Counted from the first letter of the stretch, positions 10,671 through 22,800 are shown. The stretch is 64,000 bases of DNA from Diphasiastrum complanatum (GCA_029204225.1 CM055106.1:34692361-34756360), one strand, 5' to 3'. Program-made: numbers and translations. The notes: generated by a model from the letters alone, not told the origin.

Positions 10671-13600
10671 ATGGCGAAAGTAGTGGATATTGCATACAAG
10701 AGTGTAACGGCAGCACTAGGGCTTGCAACTATCATCTTTGGAGCCAACCTTACAATCAACATCTATCGTGGAATCTCTTGGCATTATGCAGTAATTACTT
10801 GGTTCCTTTTGTTGGTTTGCAGTTTGCAATGTGTTTAACTTGCAATGGAGGCTAGTTTTGTTTGAAATAGATTATTGTGGAGCAATAGGTGAATTTATGA
10901 ATGGACATATCTATTCTTGTAAGTGTAAATGTTCTTGTAAATTTTAGTTGCATTAAATGACTCTCTCGATGTTATTGAAGTATTAAAGTTTTTCGACATT
11001 TCTCATATAAAAGGGAAAAAACTCAACCCATGATTCTTCGAACCACTGGCTTTATGACACTAAACACTAAAATTGATCGAGATGATTTGAAGCTTTGTAT
11101 TGAGAAGCTAGTCTGAGATGTTTTAACAACCAAACCAAAGGAAACTTCATGCAAGACTTTAGAAGCTGTAAAAAGAGCTTTGCACTTTGAGTTGTGTTGA
11201 CTTGAAAACAAAAATCAAAATATAACAAAAAAGCTGGATATTTGACATATTTCTCTAGCTGATTTGCTATTGCGACAACGGAAAGGAATTTCCATAGGTA
11301 CTATTTGCATATTCATCTAGCAAACTTTTACCTTATGTGAATTTGAATGATGCAAGGATCAATTTCTTTTGGTGCTTTGCCATGCATAAGCTAAGTCATG
11401 CTAGTATGAGTCACTTGTTCTAGATCTTCTTGGTTTTAGTAGCTTTTGTGTGAAAACCCTTCTGGCGGAGGAATCTACCTAAAGACATAACAATTATGTG
11501 AACTTAATTTGTACAATTAGTTTTGGTAACTACAATTCTGTAACCTTTTTTAAGCTAGACCGGGTCAGGTTATTGGTAGAGATTTTTGATAAAAAATTGC
11601 AGTCGGAATATAACATAGTTTGGCAGCACATAGAATCAGGTCATTTTATATAGAGGACACTTTTTTATTAATTTTTTCTCAAATGTTTTCCACATTACCC
11701 GTAATCTTGTTCATATTTTCCACTGGCTGGTTCCTAATCCATGATGCTAAAAGTTCGATGCTCTGAGAATGACTTAAGTTAGCCATTGGAAACGGTCAGA
11801 ATACTGAAATTAAGAGTGTCCTTGCAAGAAATAACCAGTGTGAGTGTATTATGTAAAGCATAGTTGCACTCGCGATTCTAGAATCACTGTCCAAAAAAAC
11901 CCAGAATTGCTCAGAATCGTAGTTTTTTTTTTTTAAACCCAGGCAATACGGGTATCAGTAGAGAGGAGAAAAACAGACGATTACGATTACAGTAGTTTCA
12001 GGCATAGAATTAATGAACCGTTATCGGTTCACCACGATTCTGAGAACCGTACGGTTCTTAAAATTTTTTGCCCAGAACCGTGGTGAACTGTACGCGATTC
12101 GCTGCAACTATGATGTAAAGTAAAGGTGTTGTATTTGATGAGATAATGTCATAGATGCATACCATACAAACCAGTTTTTTAAAAATGGTGGACCATGGAC
12201 ATCTGCCAAGCTGATTAATTTGACAATCAAGGGGAAGTCGCATAGGCAATTGTTGAACTTGAGTTTCCCTTGGAGGACTGGCTAAAAGATTCATCCTTCA
12301 AATTTTAAGTCGACTACTATCTGCTTTCAAGAAGATACTTAAAGAGGACACAGAGCTCTCCATTCAAATTTTCATACTTCCTTGGTTGTCATTGCGCAAC
12401 TTTTTTTGGGATTTGCTTACGCATCCTACACTACCTTCATTTTATAATCTGTATGCGTCCCTTATTTACCTCTTTCAGATCCACCAGTCTCTCTTTCTCA
12501 CCTTATATCTCAGCAATGACTCTGTAATTTCCTTGTATCTTTCTGGAAGCTGTAGCTTTCAATACCCCTCCCAAGTATTTTCTCATTCTTTAAACACTTC
12601 TCAACTTCTGTACATGCGTAAATCCACGCAATTATCCTGTCACTATTTGAACAATGTCTTTCTGTGTCCATCCAAAGCTCTACCGAGTCTGCTCATCATT
12701 CTTAATACGCTTCTCATCTTCCATCTATTCTTTTCATAGAATCTTTCTGCCATTCTTCAATAATAACAACATTGTTGCTTTACTTGAATAGCTCAACTTA
12801 CCCTCAATGCTAGAGTGCACTCTCTCTTTTCTCCTGTCTTTCTGTTTTTCTCTTTTCTTTGTTGCATCATTTCTAAAAACATCTTCACAGGAGACGTGGA
12901 GAAGCAAGGTCTGTTTTCAATAGGGCATATAGGGCAGTTTGCTGTCAATTGTTTTTTTATAACTTTATTAATGTCATTTGACGGTACGTTGCTCAGTTGT
13001 TCTATTGCACAATATACCTTGTGGATGTGTTCTTAACCTGGTATGGGAGTACCTTCTAGGGTATAACAAGGAGCTCTTTCTAATCTAGATATTCAAATTA
13101 GCTCCAGAGATTAGGCATCAATGATGATACTGGTGAAAAGCTTTTAGCTTGAAATTAGAAACTGCTAATTATAATTTTGTTAACGTCAAAGATTAAACTG
13201 GGGATTTTCAGACCTTTTCATCATTCTTGCTTCTAGGAAATAGCCTGATGACCATTGTGGTTGCTTCCTTGGGGTTCAGTCACAGAACAAATATCACTTA
13301 GAAAGGGACCATTACCTGAGGGTCAACCGGATTTAGCCTAGATCTTTGTTGAAAGATTATTTCGGTTGTATGGTCTGCCAAGTGACGTAATTCTATAAAT
13401 TGGGTGTGAATTGAATAGTTACAATGATGTGGAAATTGTAGAGACAAGGGACGTGATGTTTTATTAGTAAAAAGCAAATGAACTAAGATCTTGATTCTCA
13501 ACAAAGGTAGGGATCCACAATAATTGAACTACTTTTCTTACAAAACCATGTTTCTGCCCTTTTATCTATTTCAAATTTGTTCCCGTCTTAGGCTCACTAG

Positions 13601-14395
13601 ATATCTTTTCTCTAATATTGTCATGAGGATTCAAATTCACAATAATCATCTTTTATTTTATTATTTCGCATGCACTTTGATGTTCATTGATTAAAGTAGA
13701 TGATGTTTACTCTGATCCTGTTGAACCATTCACTAATGAATATTCTTCTTGGTTGCTCCATTTGAAGATTTTGAGCTTCAGGCTTTTGATTTTTCCTCCA
13801 AAGCGTCAGCTTTATCTACCTGATATTCTGTCATTGCTCCTAAATATTTTGCACCATATGTTGTGCTTAACTCTAGAAATTGTAATCAAACAGTCAATTG
13901 CTAACGCTCCTAACGAGATATTCAACTCAAAGTCAGCGATTCTCATGCTCACATCATTGGCAACTTCTTCTTGCTTTCTTGGCAGTATCATCTTTTTCTG
14001 TTATAGGTTCAGTTTGCAACACAATTACAGTTTTACAGATTGAATCCAAGGAGATACCAGCTTATATGTTTCTAATTGTTGTCTCTGAACCTTTACTGAA
14101 GAAAAATGCTTGCTACTGCTGGGCTTTGCGGCAATAACCAGGACCAGGGCTTTCTCATGTTTCTTTAGGTCTTTGGAGTTATGATGATTGTATGTATGGA
14201 CGTCCGTTGATACTTGTTTATGTGTGATACTACAGCTGTCCTCTTTGAAAGCTTTTTCTGTTCCCATGTTATAGGTGGTGAAGTGTTGTACTTATGCCCT
14301 TGACGTCATAAAGTTGTTAAGTGACCTTTTTTGAATGTTGTGGGGATCTGCAGCAAAAAGAGCATAAAGATCCTCCTGCGGAAAGTCAACATTGA
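10671..14395 (+). CDS. COX14: COX14-like cytochrome c oxidase assembly protein
   Basis: Coding exon 10671-10790 (40 codons, phase-0 donor GTAATT at 10791) joins the last exon 14354-14395 after acceptor ctgcag, giving about 53 aa. The start ATG (GCATGGCG context) lies 2 bases after an acceptor. The protein begins MAKVVDIAYKSVTAALGL, has one membrane span (about residues 12-31) and then 'NIYRGISWHYA'. The spliced tail starts QKEHKD. The 'DIaYK...one TM...vYrg..W..AQ' layout and length match the COX14 family, single-span inner-membrane factors for complex IV assembly. The splice join recreates the family's 'W-x-x-A-Q' feature, which supports it. Reading through the donor would instead add 15 unrelated residues. 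Family call is from memory of human COX14, not a search. A short duplicate of the last exon follows at 14489. Confidence 0.62.
11455..11625. repeat. Dispersed repeat, copy 1
   Basis: Shares with 62019-62195 the landmarks 'gaggaatctacctaaagac', 'gggtcaggttattgg' and 'atttttgataaaa..ttgcag', in the same order and strand. The copies are diverged. It lies in intron 2 of the COX14-like gene; the other copy is downstream of the RABD gene. Family unknown. Confidence 0.55.
11859..12112. mobile_element. hAT-type MITE, 254 bp
   Basis: Flanked by a perfect 8-bp target duplication, ATGTAAAG (11851-11858 and 12113-12120). The ends are inverted: CATAGTTGCA at the left and TGCAACTATG at the right. The right arm continues inward as GCGAATCGCG and the left as a shifted CGCGATTC. 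An 8-bp duplication with CA..TG ends is typical of hAT elements. The interior has no coding capacity and contains palindromic 'gaaccgtacggttc'. It lies in intron 2 of the COX14-like gene. Related ends occur on the elements at 49163-57836 and 60355-60680. Confidence 0.85.
12121..14340. other. Rest of intron 2 of COX14-like gene
   Basis: AT-rich intron sequence. Several ATG-led frames of 60-120 codons occur (for example 12386-12739 and 13687-14043), but none has recognisable features and they are best read as chance frames in intron DNA. Confidence 0.5.
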
Positions 14396-14575
14396 AATGC
14401 CCAGGAATGCAACCTTGATCAGATCCTGTGATCAGAAGTTACTAGAGTTCATGGCGCGGGCTTATCAGTCTTTATGCAACATCTGCAGCAAAAAGAGCAT
14501 AAAGATTTTCTGACAGAAATTTGGCATTAAAATGCCTAGAAATCCAATGTAGAGCAGATATTGTCTTTAGAAGTA
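14345..14575. repeat. Tandem duplication of the COX14-like last exon
   Basis: The acceptor and exon start 'atctgcagcaaaaagagcat' at 14346 recurs at 14481, with 26 identical bases and then about 70 bp of weaker similarity, a 135-bp offset. The second copy (14489-14530) has its own acceptor and stop and would encode QKEHKDFLTEIWH. It could be an alternative last exon, or be transcribed as 3'UTR of the first. Confidence 0.8.
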
Positions 14576-15251
14576 TGGAGTTCAGATTGCCACCTGATTA
14601 CTCTTAAAAAAGAGAAGTGCATTGTGGAATGTGTAGAACTTTTGTGACAATCAGATTCAGAGTGAGCTATATATTTTTACAATGGAGGCTCTTGACACTG
14701 ATATTGATAGTGGTGAAGGAGCTCCGTTCATTCTATCGATTAAGGGGGAAGAATCCTAATAAGCTTTATCACTGATCATTTTTAGAAGTAAACCCAATAG
14801 TGTTCTAAGCAAGGTTAAAATCAGTTATATGAGAAAAGCATTGTCATTCAAATTATCATGATTGAATATGGCCAAATCTTGCTGAGTGATTGACACCATC
14901 ATTGTTGTGACTCAGTTTGTATGAGTCAACAAATAAAGGACATTGACATATGCGTTTTGCTGACAAAGTTTATTCTCAGTTTAATTTAGAATCATCATTT
15001 GGTAGACGTATGCTTATAGTTCAATGTTGAGAGCTTTGTGGCCACTGGCTTTGGTACAACTTAGTGTTATTGGCTATAACTTAAGAAGAGTAAAATCAGA
15101 ATAGCTCTTTTAAACTACTCAGTAGTAGGTTTAAGATTACAACTTATTGATGATTAATTGGTGAGGCTTCAGCTTTTAAGTATATTCAAAACACGTTAGT
15201 GGCCAGTGGTCACATCATACGTGACATACATTGATTGTAGAATCGGAGTCC
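14576..15251. other. 3' flank of COX14-like gene
   Basis: No coding region is seen. It probably contains the 3' end of the transcript, but I cannot fix a polyadenylation site. Confidence 0.4.
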
Positions 15252-15663
15252 AGTTATGAACGTAGCCACGGCTGATCTAGATTTAGTCTATGAAAGCATC
15301 ACATAAGCAAGACTTAACCCTAGAAAGCAGGAGAGAGAAAGCTTAAAGAGACTAAAGAAGGAGATCATATCATAAGCCAAGTAACAAATGACACAGAATC
15401 TCTACTTATAGTCAAGAGGAAGCCTTAAAAGGAAGCTTCCAGTGGCTAGGGCCAAACTGAGAGGGAAAATAGTGCGCCCTCCAAGAAGGCCCCCACTCTC
15501 AGTAATATAACCAAATAACCAATATAGTGAATCATAGGGCCCAAGGCCAACCATATAGTCTAAATGTCAAATAATGAATAAAAAAGAGCCCAAAGCCTGC
15601 CTATGCATAAAGTAAAGTAAATGTAAATGGACATGGCGAATGTAATGAGCCGAGTCCATAACT
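15252..15663 (-). repeat. 3' LTR of chromovirus, unusual ends
   Basis: On the + strand it begins AGTTATGAAC and ends GTCCATAACT, a 10-bp inverted pair with one mismatch instead of the usual TG...CA. The inner end abuts the purine tract GTCGGGGAG (minus, 15664-15672). The outer end matches the 5' LTR remnant base for base for 40 bp (21434-21473). Confidence 0.75.
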
Positions 15664-15707
15664 CTCCCCGACACAAAAATAAGACCCAATTGCCATAAAG
15701 GACTGGA

Positions 15708-18428
15708 TCAAGTAACAGCAAGCCCTGGAGGATCAACTGGAACAGCATCTGATGTAGTAACAACTGGAGCAACAGCTGATGTAGAGGAATCAACAAGTGC
15801 GGCAAGAGCACGAGCCTGATCCGCAAGTGATGATGTATGATAAAAGACATCAATAGGCTCCCATGTGGCCTCCTCAACAGGACGACCATCCCACTGGACT
15901 AGGAACTGAATCTGCCGGCGACGTCGACTATGATGCAAACGCACCTGAAGGATAGCAGCAGGTAATAAAGGAAAGAGATCCGGTGCAGTAGGAAACTCAG
16001 CATCACGAGGAACATCATCCTCAATAGCAGCACGTAATAAACTGACATGGAATATATCACAGGCACGTGTGGAAGCAGGAAGCTGAAGACGATATGTAAC
16101 TGGACTAAGAACTTTCAATATACAATAAGGCCCATAATAACGTGGTGCAAGCTTCTCAGTAGAAGCATGGCCTTGAATAAAATGATGACGTGCAAACCGT
16201 AGGCGTAGATATACCATATCACCAACATGAAACTCAACATGACGTCGATGACGATCAACTGAAGCCTGATAACGCTGCTGGACCTGCTGCAAATGGGAAC
16301 TGGCCTGGAGAATAAGCTCGCGAGCACCTGATAGAAATGAAGACAGTGTCACAGGTGTATCCTCGGGAGGAAGAGGAATACTAGGTAAAAGAGGTGCATA
16401 ACCATGAGATAATAAAAATGGTGCAATGCCGGTGCTGGTACTAACAGAGCTGTTATAGCTATACTCTGCCAAACATAAGTGCTGATCCCAATCCTTCCCT
16501 GAAGGAATGACAAAATGGCGCAAATAATCCTCAAGGATCCTGTTAAGGACCTCAGACTGCCCATCAGAAGTAGAATGATAAGCAGACCCCATAAAAAGCT
16601 GTACATCCAATATACGCATAAGCTCTGTCCAGAACAATGATGTAAACTTACTATCCCGATCAGAAAGGATAGTACGAAGAAATCCATGTAGGCGAAATAT
16701 CTCTGAAAGGAACAAGCGTGCACACTGCTCTACTGTGATAGTACTGCGGACGGGTATGAAATGTGCCTGTTTCGAGAACCTGTCAACTACCACCATACAT
16801 GAATCGTGACCACGACGGGTGCGGGGAAGGCCAATGATGAAGTCCATAGAAATATCAGTCCACTGGCGGTGAGGAATAGGCCAACTCTGAAGCAAACCAG
16901 CGGACTTAGCACGGGAGTACTTATTACGTAAGCAGAAAGGACAGGTACGAATAAGTACAACAACCTCTTTCCTAAGGGATGGCCAATAGAAATGATCCTT
17001 AAGACGAGCATAAGACTTCTGAAAACCAAAATGACCCCCAACTGGGGACGAATGAGCATCCAACAACAACTGAGAACGGATACCCAAAGAACTAGGAATA
17101 CAAAGAGAACCATAATGATAAAGACGGTGGTCAACAATGGAATAAGCCTGATGAGGTGAAGATGACATAGGTGGAGCAGAACTATAAACATCACGAAAAT
17201 CAGAACATGTAAGATAAGTAGATGGAAGATCATCAAACCAGGAAGGAATCGTGGCAACAAGGGTATTCAATAAAGCAGGAAGTCTAGACAATGCGTCAGC
17301 AGCAGTGTTAGCACGACCAGGACGATACAAAATAGAAAAATCAAAAGATTGTAAAAACTGCAACCAACGAAACTGACGATCACTAAGATCACGCTGGGAG
17401 AAGAGATAACGTAAGGACTGATGATCAGTAACGATATCAAAAGGAACACGGTACAGGTAATGGCGGCACTTCTTAAGAGCATAGATAACGGCAAGAAGCT
17501 CTTTCTCATGAACAGAATAACGTTGCTCATAAGAGCGTAAACGACGCGACTCATAAGCAATAATATACTGAGACTGACGAAGCAAGGCACCCAAACCAAC
17601 ATTACTAGCATCGGTCTCAACAATAAATTTCTGATCAAACTGTGGTAAACACAGGACAGAGGCCTCCACAACAGCACGACGAAGAGTGTCAAAGGCGAAC
17701 TGACAATCAGAAGTCCAAACAAAAGCACTAGACTTCTTTAAAAGGGCATGAAGAGGGGCAGCCACAGTGGCAAAGTGAGGAACAGGACGACGAAGGTGAG
17801 TAGCGAGACCAAGAAACATACGAACATGGTGGACATCCGTGGGAACAGGCCAATCAACGATTGCCCGAACCTTATGAGGGTCCAAACGAATACGACCATC
17901 ACAAATGAGAAATTCTAAAAACTCAATCTCAACAACAGCAAAGGAACACTTAGAAAGTTTAGCAAACAATTGGTGATGAACAAGCAATTGAAAAACAGAT
18001 GACAGATGTAACACATGCTCATCAAGAGTCTTACTAAAAACAAGAATATCATCAAAATAAACTAAAACACAACGACCAAGGAGAGGATGCATGATGTTAT
18101 TCATCACATTCTGGAACGTAGGTGGACCATTAGTAACACCAAAAGGAAGAACACGAAACTCATACAAACCAAGATGGGTACGAAACGCAGTCTTGTGTTC
18201 GTTCGAAGGATGCATCCTAATTTGGTGATAGCCGGAACGTAAGTCTATCTTAGAGAAAAGATGAGAGGTGCCTAACTGGTCAAAGAGATCATCCATGTGA
18301 GGAATAGGATACTGGTTACGGATGGTCAACTTATTGAGGGCACGATAATCAATGCAGAGGCGTTTTGGAACCATCTTTCTTACTGACAAGGAGAACAGGG
18401 GCACCAAAAGGACTGTGACTAGGAACAA
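15708..18428 (-). pseudogene. Chromovirus pol: RT, RNase H, integrase, chromodomain
   Basis: An open frame of 906 codons. The RT core starts with 'CIDYRALNKLT' near residue 25 and has catalytic 'YFDD' at 124-127. RNase H carries 'ETDASNVGLGALL' near 270 and 'VTDHQSLRYLF' near 350. The integrase zinc-binding H-H-C-C is around 470-515, and its catalytic core has ISMDF, SDRD and the E of GQSEVLNR. A chromodomain ('FLVQWDGRPVEEATWEP') is near 840-860. The chromodomain is known in this lineage to steer integration toward heterochromatin. The frame's first codons are a shifted reading: the true upstream RT lies in another frame (18657-18349), so a small indel near 18365 breaks pol. Otherwise the catalytic residues appear intact. 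Confidence 0.93.
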
Positions 18429-19090
18429 TAAGGCCCTGATCTAGTAAAGCAGTAATCTGAAGCTCAACCTCATCACGCTCAGACTTAGACATACGGTAAG
18501 GAGGCCGGGAGGGAGGAGCAGAACCAGGATGCAAATCAATATGGTGGTTCACATCACGTAATGGTGGTAGCGTCGTAGGTTCTGAAAAGACAAATGCATA
18601 CTGATGTAATAAGTTAGAGATCACCTGAGGAACAGCTGCTGGAGGAGAGGTAGTCACTGGAGAATCTGTTGCAGCACGCTGAACACATAATACAGCTGCA
18701 CAATGAGCCTTAGGTAGGCTGCGGATAAACTGCTTCCCGCTGATCAGCTGAAAATCTGCCTAAGAATCAATACCAGCAAGTGAGTGGGTCACTGCATCAT
18801 GAACAAATGTCAATGTCTGCTTAGCCAGGTCCAAAGTAACCGCTCCCAATGAAGCAAACCAATCAGCACCAAGGATAAGGTCATAGCGCTCCAGAGGAAT
18901 GATATAAAGATCTGCCTATCCAGAAAAATCACCAATGCGGTAGGGTAATCCCTGAAACACATGAGAACTAGGAAATGAGTGAGAACTGGCAACCTCTACT
19001 GTGAGAGGCTGTGGAGTAGGAATAGGTGAAGCGGTATCCGGCTGAGAACATAACTGCTGATAAAGGACTGAGTGATGCCGGTATCAACTA
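18349..19090 (-). pseudogene. Chromovirus protease and RT entry region
   Basis: Minus-strand sequence at about 19090-18770 reads 'EYIALVDTGIT' and later 'DLILGADWFASLGA', the aspartic protease active site (DTG) and its C-terminal signature. The RT entry follows at 18657-18349: 'LHPGSAPPSRPPYRMS', 'GLIVPSHSPFGAPVLLV', 'KKDGSK'. In-frame stops interrupt the protease segment, and a frame shift near 18365 separates this from the main pol frame. Confidence 0.82.
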
Positions 19091-20416
19091 AAGCAATATA
19101 CTCACGACCAGTAATGCGCACACGTAGCCGAATGGAGCGAGGACCGGGGCACCCTGTCCAGGTAGCATAAGCAAGCTGAGCATGGCAAGTAGCAGAAGTA
19201 AATCAGTAGAAGGCTCAGGAGATAGATCAGGCTCATCAAATATATGAATGTAGATATCGGACTCATCTGGGGTAGTGCCCTCATGGTAGAAAACAGCAGT
19301 AGAAGTAGGCAGGGGCTGGCGGCAATCACGGGCAATGTGGTCAGGACTCTTACAACGAAAGCAAAGATGCTTTTGCTGAATGTCAGCGAACTCTGCAGAC
19401 GTGTAACGTCGGAAAAAAGCAGGATGAGGAGGCGGAGGGCGAGGAGCGGGAGAAGTAACATAAGAGGTCGGGACGACAATGGATGGGGCAGATGGGGCCG
19501 GAGATGGTAGAGGTGAAAGAGATGGACGGGGTCGGGAAAAGCGAAAGGGAGCAGGATCAGGGTACTTATGCTGTAAAGTACTAGCAAGGGACATGGCCTC
19601 AACAAGTGTGGGTGGACTGAAAGAAGAGACATCGTATCGTAGAGCACCACGAAGTCCAGCAATGTAGCGAGAAATAAGCTCGGTGGGCTGAAGATCTGTA
19701 AAGAGGTAGGAAAGGTCCATAAACTGATCTGTATAGGAAGAAAGATCTTCAGTCTGAGTAAGACTACGGAATATATCACGCTGGCGGCTCAGCCACTGAG
19801 GGTCAATCATAGCATGACGAAGATCACGACGAAAGGTAGGCCATAACTGGAGACCGTCCCGATCAGGGTCAAGTCGGTAGACCCGCCACCAAGTGGCAGC
19901 ACGTCCATCTAAATGTAAGGTGGCTAACTGGATCTTTTGAGGATCAGTCTTAGGGTAAATCTGAAAATAAGTATCAAGCTTTGCAAACCAACTCTCTAAC
20001 AAGTTCCCGTCAGAGGAACCAGAATAGGTGGCAAGCTGTACCCGATCACGAAAATCTCAAGCAAAATGTGGCTCAGGAGCTAGATGTCATGGAAAATGTG
20101 ACTCAGGAGCTGTAGGACGTGGAAAACCGGGTGGTGGGTTAGGTGAAAAATGAGGCCCACCACCAAAGGAAGTAGACGAGGATGGAAGTCCAAATGGAGA
20201 CCCAAATGATGAATGAACAGGGGCTTTGCCAGGTCTATGTGACTGTAAGGAATCAATCTGTGACTGCATAGTGGCAAATCCGGTCTGTAGAGTGGTAAAA
20301 CCGGTTATCATTTGGTTGAAATGACTACTGAGGAGAGTAAGAGAGTCAGGCATATCAGCAAACTGTTCATCTAAAGGTCCGGAATGACTCGCAGGTGTAG
20401 TGGGTGAGCTAGCCAT
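19088..20416 (-). pseudogene. Chromovirus gag
   Basis: Starts MASSPTTPASHSG at 20416 and continues in one frame through two stops (near 20089 and 20056) into 'ESWFAKLDTYFQ' and 'TWWRVYRLDPD', the capsid-like core. It ends with a zinc knuckle 'CFRCKSPDHIARDC' (CX2CX4HX4C, about 19355-19320). Gag packages element RNA into virus-like particles. A Pro/Ser-rich linker precedes the knuckle. The stops make it inactive as written. Confidence 0.88.
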
Positions 20417-21420
20417 GAGGAAGAAAAAGTAAGCGAGAAAAGAAATGTGCTAAACAATTGGACGAACTGAAGATGAGGACATAAGTCGTCACAACAGGCA
20501 CGCCAATGAAAAGACACAATAGAACTCGCGATGTAAGATGAACGAAAAGGACAACTAAGTAAGAAATACCTCGTAACCGCAATCGGAAGTGAGCTGAAAA
20601 ATAGCGGCGATATGTCGAGGTACCAGGCAGCCTCCAAAAAAGATGCTAAGGGCCCGACAACGTGGAGTAAACGGTGGGTAAAAGTATGGGAAATAATAAT
20701 GGACTATGGGGCTGGAAAGGGAGCAGCCAAGGAAAGGAAGTGATAACAAAAAGGAGGTATGGGCAGCGAGGAAACAAGGCTAAAAAATCAGAGATCGCCC
20801 TTCAAGGTAAAAAAAAAGTTTGCGATAAAGACGGGGAGCAATCCCGATGCGCGACGAAGTTGGGTGGGAGTGGCTTTCTAAGCATCTAGGCGTGTTTGTG
20901 TTGTCCGGGGTAGGGTTGCAAACACAGACAGCAGTGTGGGAGGGTGAGCTGAAATAGAGGCGGATGTAGGGCGTCAGCTATGGTGGAGTGTGGGCGTCCA
21001 AGAGAGGCAGTAAACGGCAAAAAAAATTGGATCAAAAAGATGGGTTGGTAGGGCGCTAGGAGTGGCTGATGGAAGGTGGCGAATAGGGGCAGCAAAAAGC
21101 GGAAATTTTAAGCAAAGGAAGGTGTAGTAGGGCGCTGGTCAGCAAGCATGAGGGCGCCCAATAGGGCAGCAAATAGGAGGTAGTATGGTGCCCAAATTAT
21201 TGGAGGAAAAAGGCTAAAAATGCAGCAGTAGGCAGCCAGCAAGAGGGCGCTAGAAATGGGCAGCAAGTGGGCGCCTGTCCTCCTCCGATCCGTCGTGAAA
21301 ATCTGCAAGACAAGTGTGGAGAAATGCTGAAGATCCGGCTGAAAAATGGTGAAGATCCAAGCTGAAGATGGGCGCCCTCCTGTGAGAGAAAAATCTGCTC
21401 AATGGAGATGCTCATGAAAG
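20417..21420 (-). other. Chromovirus untranslated leader
   Basis: About 1 kb between primer site and gag. It is rich in short irregular repeats of 'gggcgc' and 'gggcagcaa' (20930-21290). Open frames here are short and unlike retroelement proteins, so I treat them as chance. Confidence 0.7.
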
Positions 21421-21433
21421 TGCTCTGATACCA
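21421..21433 (-). promoter_or_regulatory. Chromovirus primer-binding site
   Basis: The minus strand reads TGGTATCAGAGCA directly after the LTR end (...CATAACT). It matches the 3' end of plant initiator tRNA-Met, the usual primer for first-strand synthesis. Confidence 0.88.
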
Positions 21434-21473
21434 AGTTATGAACGTAGCCACGGCTGATCTAGATTTAGTCTAT
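21434..21473 (-). repeat. Truncated 5' LTR of chromovirus
   Basis: The first 40 bp on the + strand match the 3' LTR (15252-15291) exactly, then similarity stops at 'tagtctat'. The remaining ~370 bp, including the promoter, are lost. Confidence 0.85.
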
Positions 21474-22238
21474 ATCAAGTTAAGACATGCAAGGGTCAAG
21501 ATGAAAATGTTAAGCTACTAGACAGCCTTTTGATTCACTGGAGTTGATTCACCAATATTTGATGTGGATATATATCAGATTTTAAACTTTTTATCCAGAC
21601 TCCTAGATTCACTTGATGCTCAAAACAAAATACAACTGGTCGAGGCCATGGAAATTCAGAAGTGTATCCAAAACACAGGCTGCATTACCACGTTGGATCT
21701 TTAAACTAATTCACTGTTTAAGAATTATTTCCCTGTTCTGGCTGACATTCTTCTTCCAATATTGGTAATGAGCTCCGAGGGTTGAAATTCGTTAGCGTGA
21801 TTGTGCAAGTTTAAAATGCATATGCTAGTTAGTATCAATAGTACCTACATACCTTCAATCTTGTACACGTCTCAATCTTCAATCAAGTACAAACTTTTGT
21901 TACATGTGAAAACACAATATTTGTGATCCTTGCACCACTTAAATGTATGCCCTTCCATTCAAGTGGCATATAAAGCTTTTCCATGCCATCCAAGGAATGG
22001 TTGATGAAATGATAATTAATCTCAAACATCCAACTTTTGAGTCTTTTGGGTTTCTTTAAGTTTGATATTAGTTGCAAGTAAATATGGACAAGACCAAATG
22101 TGAAGAGGGAAAGTAGAGGATACAAGCACAGAAGAATATTGATATAACCAAGGCAAAATGTTGGTGGGCCGATCAAATGGAAAGCAAGCTGATGGCAGAT
22201 AAGAGTAAATTGTTTTATCAATGTTAATATTCACATGT
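21474..22238. other. Unassigned non-coding stretch
   Basis: AT-rich, with no coding region or clear repeat. The sequence joined to the broken 5' LTR at 21473 gives no clue to how the LTR was lost. Confidence 0.4.
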
Positions 22239-22800
22239 GTTAGGCAAAATTACAAGTGTTTTTACACAGTCTGCGGAATTCTCGTGTAAAATCACAGTGT
22301 CGCATTTTTTGCTTTTTCCAAAGAGCCTCAAATGTTAAGAAAATGACTCTGGCAAAGTGTGGGGCAATCCTAAATGAGATTTAAGGGCACCTTCTCCTTT
22401 TTCGTCTTTTTCGTGAGAAAACTCGACAGTGTCGCCTGTGGCTGTTTTAGTTCATTTCTACGGAGCTACAGTTTTGGTTCATTTATGCAGACAGAACGTT
22501 TATGGCCAATTTCACACAATCAATGACAAGGACCGGATGGATGCCAGCGGATCACCAGCCAACTGGCGATCGCAATTGACGACCTAATTTCTTAGTATAA
22601 ATAGTTGTTCATATTCATACAGTTTCATTCATTGAAAATTAGAATTATCAGAAGCATTTGTATAGTTAGCTCTCGCTCTCAAGCCTGCGAGCTTGAACAC
22701 TCCTGAGCATTCTAGTGAAGATAGCTTATTCCGTGCACAAAATTTTTTCTTTCTAGACACACAAATTATTTTCATTCATTTCTTTTCGAGCTAGACCTAT
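22239..22800 (+). repeat. LTR-like sequence with TATA box
   Basis: Begins 'tgttaggcaaaattac' and contains 'agtataaatagttgt' (about 22597-22611) followed by an A/T-rich untranslated-like stretch. The core 'tataaatagttgt' is shared with the LTR-like sequence at 24087-25080. No matching terminal copy was found. Confidence 0.35.

Larger units (their letters stand above)
15252..21473 (-). mobile_element. Ty3-gypsy chromovirus, nearly full length (minus)
   Basis: A minus-strand element with 5' LTR remnant (21434-21473), primer site (21421-21433), 1-kb leader, gag, protease, RT, RNase H, integrase with chromodomain, purine tract and a complete 3' LTR (15252-15663). The order gag-PR-RT-RH-INT and the chromodomain place it among plant chromoviruses. 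The 5' LTR is cut to about 40 bp, so no target duplication can be read. Stops in gag and a frame shift in early pol make it non-autonomous, though the 906-codon pol frame is open. It sits between the COX14-like gene and unassigned repeat DNA. Confidence 0.93.

Noticed and set aside
10791..10838. Unspliced C-terminal extension of the COX14-like exon
   Set aside because: It begins exactly at a GT donor and adds 15 hydrophobic residues unlike the family; the spliced exon at 14354 fits far better.
16115..17728. Several Leu-rich minus-strand frames of 70-157 codons
   Set aside because: They are other-frame shadows of the 906-codon pol frame.
19244..19667. Plus-strand frames inside the chromovirus gag region
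   Set aside because: They are antisense to the clear gag frame with its zinc knuckle.
20417..21451. Small frames in the chromovirus leader
   Set aside because: They lie between primer site and gag and have no similarity to retroelement proteins.
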